This document shows, piece after piece, positions 9,420-19,195 of a DNA stretch of 64,000 nt. A program made the position numbers and the translations under genes. Numbering within the stretch: the first letter of the stretch is position 1; each line of letters opens with the position of its first letter. Location of the stretch: positions 26,390,017-26,454,016 of the forward strand of contig NC_133790.1 in assembly GCF_003597395.2 (NCBI RefSeq), in the 5' to 3' direction. Source of the stretch: Chelonoidis abingdonii. Its lineage: Eukaryota > Chordata > Testudines > Testudinidae. Below the pieces are notes generated by a model. That model did not search any database. It was given only the letters and a program-made list of their open reading frames with translations, and was not told the DNA's origin.

Positions 9420-9930
9420 TCCTGGCAAAGTTCCAAGGCCACGGCACATTCGTATCTAGAGAGAGTGTCAGGCAATCGCTCACACGCACAGACAGACCCA
9501 CACCCCATCCTACCGTTCCCTCTTTGTGTATTTTCAAAGCACCACAGCAGTTAAGATGCAGAGACAATCTTGAGTTTTCAGGCCATGGCTGTCAGGATGC
9601 TGTGCTATATTCATCACCCCCCACTCCGTGGTGATAAAAATTTACACAGCCAACGAAACGAAGATTAATTTCATGTGAAAAGCTGACAGAATGGCCCATG
9701 TCATTGCTTTATTTATGCCAGCACTCAGTAACTCCGTGCAAGTTCCATCGAGGTGGCAGACACCCCGTCCCCTTGAGCCATCTCTTCTCCTCTCTAATGA
9801 TGCCACCGTTTTGACAAAACCGAGCAGCACAACCGGTATGTGCGAAGTTGGAATTAATTTTCTTCTGAAAGGTCAAGTATGTTAATGAGCTTTTGGCTGC
9901 CTGTGTTTACTTTCTTGTCTGTATTTTTTT
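9420..9930. other. Repeat-free block, candidate conserved noncoding DNA
   Basis: The stretch shows no repeat signatures and has several homeodomain-like AT cores: AAGATTAATTTCATG (about 9662), GGAATTAATTTTC (about 9850) and GTTAATGAGC (about 9880), plus GCTTTATTTATGCC. Its texture suggests an enhancer-like conserved element. That is inference only; cross-species alignment is needed to prove it. Confidence 0.25.
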
Positions 9931-10642
9931 TTAATAGGGAAGAAAGAAAAGAGGAGCGAAAAAAAGGGGGGAAAGGCAAAAAGAAAGAAACTACAGGCAG
10001 TATAAGCGCCTGTTTTATTTTTCTTATCTGCTCATCTCATTCCTGGGCTCGGGCTGTGGCAGGAAAAGGCAGTAAGGGGACTAATGGTATTGATGGACTT
10101 CTGCGAAGGCTGTTTGGAGGGTTGAGAGCGGCTGTGGAGGACACACATGATGGAGGTGGTGTAACCAGGCACCAGGGTTACAGTGCACTTGAGGAATTGG
10201 CGCCGGCAACATCTGCCTGCAGCCGGCATGGTTTTCTCTTGTCACTGTTGCGAAGCAGCTGAGCCTCCCGTAGCAGGGTTGTGTGTATGTTGGGGGGGCA
10301 GAGAGTGAAGGAAAGGGTAAGATTGTTGGAAAGGAAGAGGGCTGGCCAGCAAGAGTGTAATGAGAGAAATGTCATGAGGGGCCAGGTGTACAAACAGGAT
10401 GGCATGTGTTGTGGTCAATGTGGGGGGCATAGGCAGATGAAAGAGCAGTTATCCCCACCTCTTATATTTGCCATGGACTGTTAGACCTGTATGGGCTGCC
10501 CCCCTTTATCCTCCATATCCCTCCCTTGATTCCTAAGAGTTGATTCTACCATGTTGACACATTGAGTAGCACCTTGGGAGTCTTGTTGGTTTCAGTCCAC
10601 AGCAGTGGAATTATCTGACACATTTCGGGGACAAATGGTGTT
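9931..10642. other. Low-copy DNA with purine-rich tract
   Basis: A T-rich run followed by AG lies at 9926-9939, and then a purine tract at 9940-9993. The tract would translate as lysine and glutamate repeats in any purine-rich frame. No gene was identified through 10642. Confidence 0.3.
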
Positions 10643-10830
10643 TAGTCATAGAAATGTAGGGCTGGAAGAGACTTTGAGAGGGCATCTAGTCCAGGCTCCT
10701 GCTCTGTGTCATGATCAAGTAAACCTAAACCATCCTTGACAGGTGTTTGTCTAACCTGTTCTTCAAAACCTCCAATGAAGGGGATTCCACAGTCTCCCTT
10801 GGAAGCCTGCTCCAGAGCTTAAAAAACTTT
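10643..10830 (-). mobile_element. CR1 3'-end fragment
   Basis: Antisense CR1: TCATAGAAATGTAGGGCTGG, then CATCTAGTCCAGGCTCC, AACCATCCTTGACAGGTGTT and GGAAGCCTGCTCCAGAGCTT. It is 5'-truncated before any coding sequence. Confidence 0.92.
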
Positions 10831-12097
10831 ATTGATCAATTTGAGCAAAGGAAAAAAAAGCTATACAAAGTGTCCAGTATTCAGAACTGTTCCCGCTATT
10901 CAGGAGAGCTGGAGCAGGGGACAGTTAGTGATCTCTGTGCTGACACTGACTCTGCAAAATCACAAGTGCCAGATGTTCAAGACAGCTCAGGGCTGGATTG
11001 TTGAGGGTTCAGCGCCCCACAGCTGGGGCCAGATTGTCAAAGGAATTCAGCTCCCAGCAGCTCACATCATGCCTCTCGTGGCCAGATTTTCAAAGGGACT
11101 CAGCTTCCAACATGCTGAGCAATTCTGAAAGTCCCACCTCTTATTTTGGGGCCTAAATGGGAGCCAAGCACTTTTGCAAATGTGACCCATACAGTACAGC
11201 AGGGCAATGGCTCTTCTTCCTTGTATACTCATGGTACCATTCCTCTCTGTTTTAGGGATCATTATCAACCTGCCTTAGCATAATGTCCCATGTGCAGCAG
11301 CTGATGGTTTGTTCCACATTCAGTCTGTGTCTTTCTTTCATTCCGTTTTCTCTCCCCCCATGGAAGAGCAGTGGCGCCTGGATCAGAAAGGTCAACACAG
11401 AGGTTACCCAAGCCTCTCTGGGTCTTAAGGCTTCCTGCTTTGCTAAGAAGAGCTGCCAACATTTTCTCCATCACAGAACCCACCTTCTCTCTCTCCCAAG
11501 ACGTTAGTCTTCTCCTTGCTGGAAATCTGACCATGGCATGAAGCTGCAGAGGGACTGTTTAGGGGCTTTAGTTAATAAAGCAATTCACTCCTTTGCTGCT
11601 TAGTGTTTTAAAATTGAAGGTCTAGAAAATTAATCCCCTGAAAGGCAAAACCCAAAGTAAGGTGGTGGTGGTGGTAAATGATAACATCATTGCAGAAACA
11701 GTGCAGAGGGAGGAGCAGCTAGATAGCAGGAGGAATAGCAGGATCCAAGAGAAAAGGAACTGGATCAAGGGAAGCAACCTGAGAGTGGCAGCTGGATAGG
11801 GGAAGATCTGAACCAGAGCTTGGATTTAGAGAAACGAAGCAAGATCCAGACAGAGGGAGATGGCTCTGGGGTGAAAGTCAGAAAGGGACAGATGTGATGG
11901 GCTTAACTCCTTCTATTCATAGTCTCCCCTTAGAGACTTGCCATGACACTCCTCTCTGACACAAAATTAGTAGGAACGTTGGGCCAGATCCCCTGCTCTA
12001 TTTCCCTAGGCTAGATGGAGACCGCAGTAAACCACTTTCTGGGATGTATCTTACAGCACCATACATATTGCATCGGGATTTGGCCCACTGTTTGCTG
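10831..12097. other. Low-copy DNA with a small duplicated MITE-like motif
   Basis: GGCCAGATTGTCAAAGGAAT at 11027 is repeated 53 bp later as GGCCAGATTTTCAAAGGGAC (11080). Both resemble ends of the palindromic reptile repeats with a CAGATTTTCAAAGG core. The rest, including GA-rich DNA at 11690-11900, shows nothing recognisable. Confidence 0.35.
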
Positions 12098-12105
12098 GTT
12101 ATTTG

Positions 12106-12230
12106 TAGGGCTGCTAGTTTTGGATGGATGTATTCCTGGAGGTTTCATCACATGACATACTCTTTTTAATTCAAGATTAATCTTTAATTCCTGGAGATTC
12201 CAGGGCAATCCTGGAGAATTGGCAACCCTA
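12106..12230. mobile_element. Short hAT MITE with perfect 8-bp target duplication
   Basis: A 125-bp element with inverted ends: left TAGGGCTGCTAGTTTTGG, right in reverse complement TAGGGTTGCCAATTCTCC. It is flanked by identical GTTATTTG at 12098-12105 and 12231-12238. The interior has the inverted-like motifs TCCTGGAGGTTTCATCACAT and CCTGGAGATTCCAGGGC. No coding capacity. The perfect duplication makes the boundaries exact. Confidence 0.88.
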
Positions 12231-12238
12231 GTTATTTG

Positions 12239-13574
12239 CTCTGGGCCAGGAAGGGAAGCTGAGCACATAACTCTTCTATTGTTGTAGTACCCTGCATGGA
12301 ACGTAGAGGGAGGAGGAGAGGTTGCAGGAAGGAAGAGTTTGGAGGCAGCACCAGGAAGTCAGTCTGCATGCACATGGCTGGAATGCTATCTCGAGTTGCC
12401 GCACCTCTATAAATAGTTTGCTTGATAAAGAAGACATTTAGTTTTAGAAATATGGAGTCCTCTCCTGTTATTACCCAGCTTGCAGTACATGAAACAGTTG
12501 TAGGTTCCATATCAACACTGTGTTTTATTTAGATGTGAGTTTATTTAAAGAAACCCCCAAATCCTCATATTCAAAGTCCAAAGGTCCTTTTTACTTGTTT
12601 TCACATGGTTGTTAGTTATGCCCTTGACAGCACTCCTTCAGTGGTGCCACTAGATGACCAGAGGGCCAGACATTGAAAAGGAAAAGGAAATGAAAAAAGC
12701 ATCGAGTGTTTCTTCTGGAGCCAGGAGGGTGAGAATTCTTTGTGTGGCTGATGTGCCGTGCTGTGTGGGGCCTGGGGGAGCACTGCTATCCCATGTTACC
12801 TGATCTGCCAGACTTCAAGGGCATCAGTTACAGGGGATATGGTGCTCTAGGTAGGTGGCAAAGTGCATGAAAAGTGGGGCAAAGAGGAGAGGAGAAGGAG
12901 GGTGTGGAAGTGAACAAGGGGGAGCCCTAAATCTCTCACAGGTTGAAAATCAGATACGATGGTCTCCCCACTTCTGCTCACTTGCTAGGAGTGCAAAAGT
13001 CACAAGGGAGGGGAGGGTTGGGTGGGGCTTCAGCTAGATCAAATGAAATGTTTTGCTAGATGCAGCAACAGAGCGCTTCTCAGCTATCAGCTGGTGCTTT
13101 CACTCACATGCATCTGTGATTGATGGGCAGAGAGTATAAACACCTCATTAGTGCTGTAATTCACTGGTTAGAGCTCAGAAGCTACTGTGGGAAAGAGGGG
13201 GAAAGGGTTCAGAAACTTTAATAAAGAAAAAAATGAAGCCGGAGAACAACGGATCTAAAGGCCACACAAATCATTGCGGGGAGTTATTTGACGCACTTTG
13301 AAAACTTTAATTGCTGATAATGGCCAACCTGTTGGGTGGTATTTTATTAACACTAATAGATTTTTACGGGATATTTCTCACATTGCTCTCCCAGAGCCTG
13401 AGGAATACATTAAATATTAAAAGTTAATGCTCTTGGTTGCTGTTTCAAGGATGCCCTGCTGAAAACGAGCTTTCCCGCAAGTTAGGAACTGGGAGAAAAC
13501 ATGAGCCACTCTTGCCGTTTACGTCCTCTGCAGTAATAATGAGGGGAATGCATGTAGCTTAAGTGGCACCTTCC
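12239..13574. other. Low-copy DNA; 13230-13500 candidate conserved noncoding
   Basis: No repeats were recognised. 13230-13500 is compositionally complex with AT-rich cores such as ACTTTAATTGCTGATAATGG, TATTTTATTAACACTAATAG and ATTAAATATTAAAAGTTAATG. It could be a conserved regulatory element. No ORF with gene-like character is present. Confidence 0.25.
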
Positions 13575-13770
13575 AGCTGAGGATCTGAAGGCCATGTCCA
13601 AATGTTCATGAATGAAGCATCACAGGTGTGATCCCTGGTTTACCGATGGATAAGGGAAGCACAAAGGTGCCCAAATCCCAATGAAAATCAAAGGACCTAA
13701 CTCCCTGAGGCTCCTTGGAGGTTAAGTCACGCAAGCCAACTGCTGAGGCAGGAGCAGAACCTACGTGTTC
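13575..13770 (-). mobile_element. MIR-type SINE, antisense, with short insert
   Basis: Antisense MIR motifs occur in order: GATGGATAAGGGAAGCACAAAG, GTTAAGTCACGCAAGCC and GAGCAGAACC. The part between about 13664 and 13716 (GTGCCCAAATCCCAATGAAA) does not fit MIR and looks like a small palindromic-repeat insert. Confidence 0.55.
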
Positions 13771-14088
13771 TGTTTCGTAGCCAGGCCCCCATGCACAGTG
13801 TGAATGTACTGACACGCAGCAGTTGCGTTTTGATAAAGGTGTTGCACTTGCTCTTGCTGGTGACACATAAATGGCCAGGTATCTGGGGCAAAGGGAAAGA
13901 GGCCCAGCAGTGGCAGAAGAGGCCATATGAAATGTGGGCACCTAGGCGAAGTTTTCAGGTGTCAGTACTTGCCTTGCAGATGTGCCATGTGCACCAGAGC
14001 ACCTTCGGAAGGAAACTATCAGGCTATCTGGGCAGCTAAGGGAAAGGCATCCAGGCAGCAGCAAAAGAAGGGAAAGAAAACACTGGGA

Positions 14089-14519
14089 GCCCTGTGGGTA
14101 GGGTAGCTGGAGATAGAGTTTGGGTTCCTATGGGTAGAGCTCCCCACCCTAGGGTTAGGGTTCCTATGGGTAGGGTATTTGAAGCTGAGGTTAGGGCTGC
14201 CATGGATAGGGTACTTTGTGCTACGGTTTGGGTTCCTATGGGTAGGGCTCCCTGCTGTAGGGTTTGGGTTCCTATGGGTAGGGCACTTGGTGCTAGGGTT
14301 AGAGTTCCTATGGATAGGGCACTTGACACTAGGGTTAGGGTTCCTCTGGGTAGGGTACTTGGTGCTAGGGTTAGGGTTCCTATGGGTAGGGTACTTGGTG
14401 CTAGGGTTAGAGTTCCTATGGATAGGGCTCCCTGCCTTAGGTTTGGGTTCCCTGGGATACTGTATTTGCAGCTGGGGTTAGGATTCCTGTTGGTAGGGGG
14501 TTTTGGAGCCAAACAGGCT
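14089..14519. repeat. 36-bp minisatellite, ~12 units
   Basis: Units of TTCCTATGGGTAGGG plus a variable middle and GGTTTGGG or GGGTTAGGG start at 14089, 14125, 14161, 14197, 14233, 14269, 14305, 14341, 14377 and 14413, then 14448 and 14484. The period is exactly 36 bp except for one unit of 35. Because 36 is a multiple of 3, long frames stay open on both strands; a minus-strand frame repeats a 12-residue APSTLPIGTLTL-like unit. Unit ends carry TTAGGG-like words. No start context, splice site or family match supports a gene. Confidence 0.95.
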
Positions 14520-14559
14520 GGAAGATGGCTAAACTGAAGCAAGCAAGGCTAAATGTGTT

Positions 14560-14635
14560 GCCCACGCCCACCGGGTGAGATGGTGGAAAAGCCAGGAATA
14601 GAACCCAGGAGTCCTTATTCCTTAACCTCATCAAA
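14560..14635 (-). mobile_element. MIR-type SINE tail, antisense
   Basis: TTGCCCACGCCCACCGGGTG, CCAGGAATAGAACCCAGG and AGTCCTTATTCC match antisense MIR (usually TTGCCCAAGGTCAC...GGAATAGAACCCAGGAGTCC). The minisatellite lies immediately to its left. Confidence 0.7.
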
Positions 14636-14698
14636 AATGGAACCTATAAATTATCCTTGGTGCCTGCTGCTGCAGCTCCAGCAGTAGTGGCAATGATG

Positions 14699-15123
14699 TG
14701 TTGGGATTCTGTGGTTCCCAATGAGTCTGATGCTGGATAGAATGAAGGGATTTCGATTCGATGCGATTCAATGCGATTCAGTTCAACAAGGCTTTATTTA
14801 ATATGTTCAAAAGGAGAGCACCTGGTACAAAAAATCAGGCAGAGTCCCTCCAGCAAGGAGCCCCTCCCTGTGCTATTCTATAGCACATGGCACGTACATA
14901 ACAAGTTACATAACAGGAACCTCTAACCAATCAGATTTAACCTTTCCATAAATGGATTTGTTTATCACATGGTCATAGTTCTTCATTCCACATGCTGAGC
15001 TTACCCCTCTCCCCCTGGCCTTCTCTAGAATGTTCCTAGGGTGGTGAGCCACAGCATGCTTCCCTATGCATAAGCACCCTGCAAACCACATTTTATCCAA
15101 AATGAACATTAGCATACCCTTCA
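14699..15123 (-). mobile_element. Candidate solo LTR of an endogenous retrovirus-like element
   Basis: A 425-bp block begins TGTTGGGATTCTG and ends ...TACCCTTCA on the plus strand, giving short TG...CA inverted ends. It is flanked by GATG at 14695-14698 and 15124-15127, a 4-bp target duplication as in gammaretrovirus-type elements. Read on the minus strand, a CTGATTGGTTAGAGG CCAAT-like motif precedes AATAAAGCCTTGTTGAAC, the poly(A)-signal arrangement of an LTR R/U5. An 11-bp motif, GATTCGATGCG, is tandemly repeated near 14754. No internal genes remain. Confidence 0.6.
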
Positions 15124-15127
15124 GATG

Positions 15128-18100
15128 GAAGTAGTACTGTAGACAGGGCTCAGGCCTTTAAACCAAGACCCCTGCCTCAGCCCACCTGTCAATACTACAT
15201 CTTCCACCAGTTATGCCACTGGTGCTGAACGATGGGCCTGAGTGGTTTTGCAGCCAGGTTCTCATTCCATGATGACCTGAAATGAGCAGCAGCACCAATC
15301 CCCTCTTGACTAGAGTCAGCACAGAGCGTTCAGCAATCATCCAGCCTTCCAGGCCCATCAGGCTGAAGGAGCAGCTTCTTCATGCCTGTTGTACAGGCTG
15401 CAGGCTGGATCTTAAATAGAGCTTGTCAAACTGTTAGCAACAAACAGCCCATTTTCCTGTTCATGAATGGGCTCTAAACAGTTTGATTGTGATTGTTCTA
15501 GGAATGCTTTGGGACTGGTCTGCCATTTCTTGGCACCTCTTGTCACCGTTGATACCTGTGCACCAGGAGTGCAAAGCACTTCTCACTCCACTTGGACAAC
15601 ATTTTCCACCCACTTTTGCATTGGTTTGCTCCGGCTGCTTTGCACTGCTCTAGCTTAACCTGGCCAGTTAAGTTAGGTTCCCAACTGCTTTGGAGTGGTG
15701 CAAAGCAGCCAGAGAATAGCAGTGAATCTGTCCCCTGGAATCTGGATCTGAGAGCCCAGGGCCATCGTGAGCAATGTGACTCTGTGGAGCAGCTGTCATT
15801 GCGTAAGAAAGCAGAGGCTGCTTGCAAGGATCAAAAGTTGTCCTCTGTTGTGGAAGGTGGATCTCGGGACTGCAGATGGACAGAATGGAGTGCTGCAGGC
15901 TGCAGCTGCCAGCAGGCTCTGATTGCTGGTCAGATATAATGGAAGCATTAAACATGAGCTCTCCGTGCCTTAATGAAACGTACAGCACAGTGACACTGGG
16001 GTGGAGACAGGCAAAACTGGGCATGGTTTTGATTCTGAAGAGCTTGTTGCTTGGGTCGGGGAGAGGTGGGAGGTTTTGAATGAGATCCCATGTTAGGCAG
16101 GGTTCCAGGGAGTATTTAGATAAATGGTTCTGAGCCCAGTTCTATCCAGGAGAAACTCCATCGCTTCACCCCCATGAACAGGGCTACATTAAGGCACAGG
16201 TACTCCAGGCCTTTTTCTAGGGCCCCAGCTCCTGGAGTCACGGGACAGCATGAGAATTTCAGCTTTCACTTTAAAAAATGTAAGTTTCTAACCTTCACAG
16301 TTACAAAGAAAAACTTGAAAAATGGGACCTGAATGGAACTAATGCAGTGACATCTGCTCCCAAGCAGTAGAGAGGGACCCTACGGCCAATCCTGGTGAGG
16401 GACAGAAGATGGCCCCAGCGTGGTTCCCTGCCTCTCTGGAAGGGCAGGAGAAGAGGAGTCTCACTGGCACTCAAGACTGTGGCATGAAACCGTGGTGCAG
16501 TGTGAGCCACAGGGCCAGAGCCCTGGGGGCAGGCATGTCTAGGACCCTGGATTGCCTTAATCTGCCCCAGACCATGAGGCTTAGTGATGACCTGAGCTGT
16601 GGGTCTTCTCTCTGCTCTGAAGGAAGAAAGGCTCTGAGTCTGAGACGGTGCTTAGAGAATGAGGAGGAGCGAGTGAGAGGCGGTTTTGCAGACTCTTCTT
16701 TTCCAAAGGGTAGATCTATTGGCTCTGAAGTTCCGGGACTTGCCTTGGTGCTAGACTGCAGTTTAGCAATAAAACAGCCTTATTTACTTAACAGGAATCG
16801 ACTGCTGTATTCACCCCCCGCCCCCCCGACCCCAGCCTTCAGCTTCTCTCAACCCTCCCTCCCATGCAATAACTACAGCTTTTCCTGATTGACTCCAGAG
16901 GCTTTTGAAAAACCTTTTTACTTAAACATATATTGACCTCAGCCTTGCTGCCCGGTGAATTATGCCACAGCTGGCAATCTAGAAATCATAAATTAGCCCT
17001 CAAACCTGTGGAACTGTCTGCTAATGACACAGATTCGAGCCTTTGTCGATGGGAGCTGTACCAGGTGCCTCCAAAGCTCTGCCGACCTAGAGAGGTGCCC
17101 TTTTTATTCCTTCTCTACAAATCACTCGCTGGGACCTGTAATTTTTTTAATTCTCCTCCCCTAGTCCCTTTTCTTCCTTAGCACCATGCACAAAATGTTA
17201 TGACCTGGTTTAGCCCACCCTCCAAAGGGAAAGGAAAGAGAGACATCGTCGTCTTGGGGACTGTTACTTTTACAGGGGGCTTCTTTCTTGCTTTTCTTTC
17301 TTGCTATGTTCTATTCTTTCTAGTGTTACTTCTTTATTTGTTGTTTTGTGTTTTTTTTTTCCTCCTGACTTGATTCTTGTGATCACTATGCCAGACAAAT
17401 GAGAAATGTAATGACATCGGAAGCCTTCCTCCCTCACTTCTGTAATGACAGCATAATTCCTATGGAATTCTGTTTGCATTTGTCATTTCTTTCCTTGAAT
17501 GAAGACCTGGGATATACTTGTTCATTGGCACTCTTGTTGATAAGGGATGGGGAAGATGTGGTGAAAGGTTAAGTAGCACCATAAGCTTAATCAACCATAA
17601 TGTCCCTGCCTTGCTTTCTAAATCACTGGCACTCTGTACTTAGGAGAAGTCTTGCTGTGCTTGCCCTAAGCACAGGCAATGCAAGTGCTTGTCTGAGGCT
17701 TCTCCTGAGGGGTGCATAAAAACTCAGATCTCTTGAGCTAGCTGGATCTTCACTTTCCACCATATAGACAGGAGTGAGAGTCCACTTGCTGTCCAATTTC
17801 CCGTGCTGGCAGCAGGTTCGGAATAGGAGGTATCTCTTTCAATGGGACTAGGTAGGGATGCAGCTTTTGACCCCTTCCTGACCCACAGGACTGGAAAGGG
17901 GGGGGCGCTCGCTGGCCAATCCATCTGGCAGCATGGAACACCCTTCTTGCTGACAGGCCCTGTCCTTGCATTCGAGCTTGCAAATGTTGGCTCTGGGACC
18001 ATGCCACCTTTCATGATCAGGGATGTCTAGAAAGCAGGATACCCTGGTGACTGCTCTCTATGATGGTTAGCCCCGGATCTTGACCTATTTTGGGAAATGC

Positions 18101-18143
18101 AAATGTTTGACAGTTAAGGGCAGTGTAATGTTGCACATGCTAG
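15128..18143. other. Low-copy DNA, nothing firm recognised
   Basis: No repeat ends, splice-like modules or coding signatures could be supported. 16090-16330 may be part of an old dispersed repeat (CTCCTGGAGTCACGGGACAG context) that I cannot name. 16795-17000 is pyrimidine-rich with a short C run. Open frames of up to 159 codons are not gene-like. Confidence 0.3.
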
Positions 18144-18281
18144 GCCCTGATCTTGCAAACTCCTACTTGTCCAGTTAGTCCCATTGGTTTCCATGATCCT
18201 GGCTACTGATTACTACCCTCCGCTACCACTGAAAAGCTGAGGACCTTTCAGAAAGATCTCAGTACCTTGCAGGATCAGGCC
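18144..18281. mobile_element. Palindromic MITE, GGCCTGATCCTGCAAG class
   Basis: The left end is GCCCTGATCTTGCAAACTCC. The right end in reverse complement is GGCCTGATCCTGCAAGGTAC. CCCATTGGTTTCC in the middle corresponds to the CCCATTGACTTC centre common in this class. The ends form an imperfect hairpin; no coding sequence. Confidence 0.65.
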
Positions 18282-18391
18282 TTAAGATAACAAGTGATAA
18301 GCCTTTCAGAAATATCACAGATAGAGAGAGACTTGAGTGAATAAGGATTTGCAGAATCAACTTCCTGATATTTTATCTTGTTTACCGATGG

Positions 18392-19187
18392 GAGGGGTGG
18401 GCAAACTTTTTGGCCCGAGGGCCACATCTGGGAATAGAAATTGTGTGGCTGGGTCATGCATGCTCACAAAATTGGGGTTGGGGTGTGGGAGAAGGTGAGG
18501 GCTCTGGTTGGGGGTGCAAGTTTCAGGCTGGGGCCAGAAATGAGGAGTTCAGGGTGCGGGAGGGGGTTCCAGGCTGGGGCAGGGCTGTGGGGAGTGGGCT
18601 GAGGGCTCTGGCTGTGGGTGCAGGCTCTGGAGTGGGGCTGGGGATGAGAGGCTTGGGGGGCAGAAGGGTGCTCCAGGCTGGGATCAAGGGGTTTGGAGGG
18701 CAGGAGGGGGATCAGGGCTGGGGCAGGGGGTTAGGGTGCAGGGTGGGGGTGACTCAGGGCTGCAGATGGCACTTACCCAAAGCGGCTCCCGGAAGCAGCG
18801 GCATGTCCCTTCTCCGGCTCCTACCCAGAGGTGCAGCAAGGTGGCCCTGCGCACTGCCCCATCTGCAGGCAACACCCCATCTGCAGGCACCACCTCTTCA
18901 GCTCCCATTGGCTGTAGTTCAAGCCCAACGGGAGCTGCAGGGGCGGCATTTGGGGTGGGGGCAATGTGCAGAGTGGAGCCCCCTGGCTGCTCCTATGCGT
19001 AGGAGCCAGAGTGGGGCCATGCCACTGCTTCCGGGAGCTTCATGGAGCAGCTCCCAACCCTGCTCTGTGGCTGGAGGGCTGGAGCGGGGCTAGCCCCAGA
19101 CCCCACTCCCCAGTGGGAGCTCGAGGGCCAGATTACAACAACTGGTGGGCCAGATCTGGCCTGCAGGCTGTAGTTTGCCCACCCCTG
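18392..19187. mobile_element. hAT (Charlie-like) non-autonomous transposon, 796 bp
   Basis: The left terminus reads GAGGGGTGGGCAAACTTTTT, and the right terminus in reverse complement reads CAGGGGTGGGCAAACTACAG, the hAT terminus CAGGGGTGGGCAAAC. The subterminal motifs GGCCCGAGGGCCACATC and GGCCAGATCTGGCC also pair. The flanks ACCGATGG (18384-18391) and ACCTATGG (19188-19195) form an 8-bp duplication with one mismatch. The interior is GGGGCTGGGG-rich. Its long open frame (18410-19093) lacks transposase features, so it needs a partner transposase. Confidence 0.9.
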
Positions 19188-19195
19188 ACCTATGG

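Noticed and set aside
9188..9634. 148-codon open frame
   Set aside because: No domain or gene-like context; overlaps a region better explained as noncoding.
9938..10000. Lysine/glutamate-rich stretch after a TTTTTTTAATAG acceptor-like site, superficially like a neuregulin-type basic exon
   Set aside because: Purine tract translating as K/E in any case; no donor site match and no neighbouring exon.
14036..14542. Repeat protein with 12-residue period on the minus strand
   Set aside because: Explained by a 36-bp minisatellite that leaves most frames open; no gene context.
16409..16888. 159-codon open frame
   Set aside because: Amino-acid composition looks random, with a proline run from a C-rich tract.
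18410..19093. 227-codon open frame, glycine-rich
   Set aside because: It lies wholly within the non-autonomous hAT element and follows its GGGGCTGGGG-rich interior; no hAT transposase motif.
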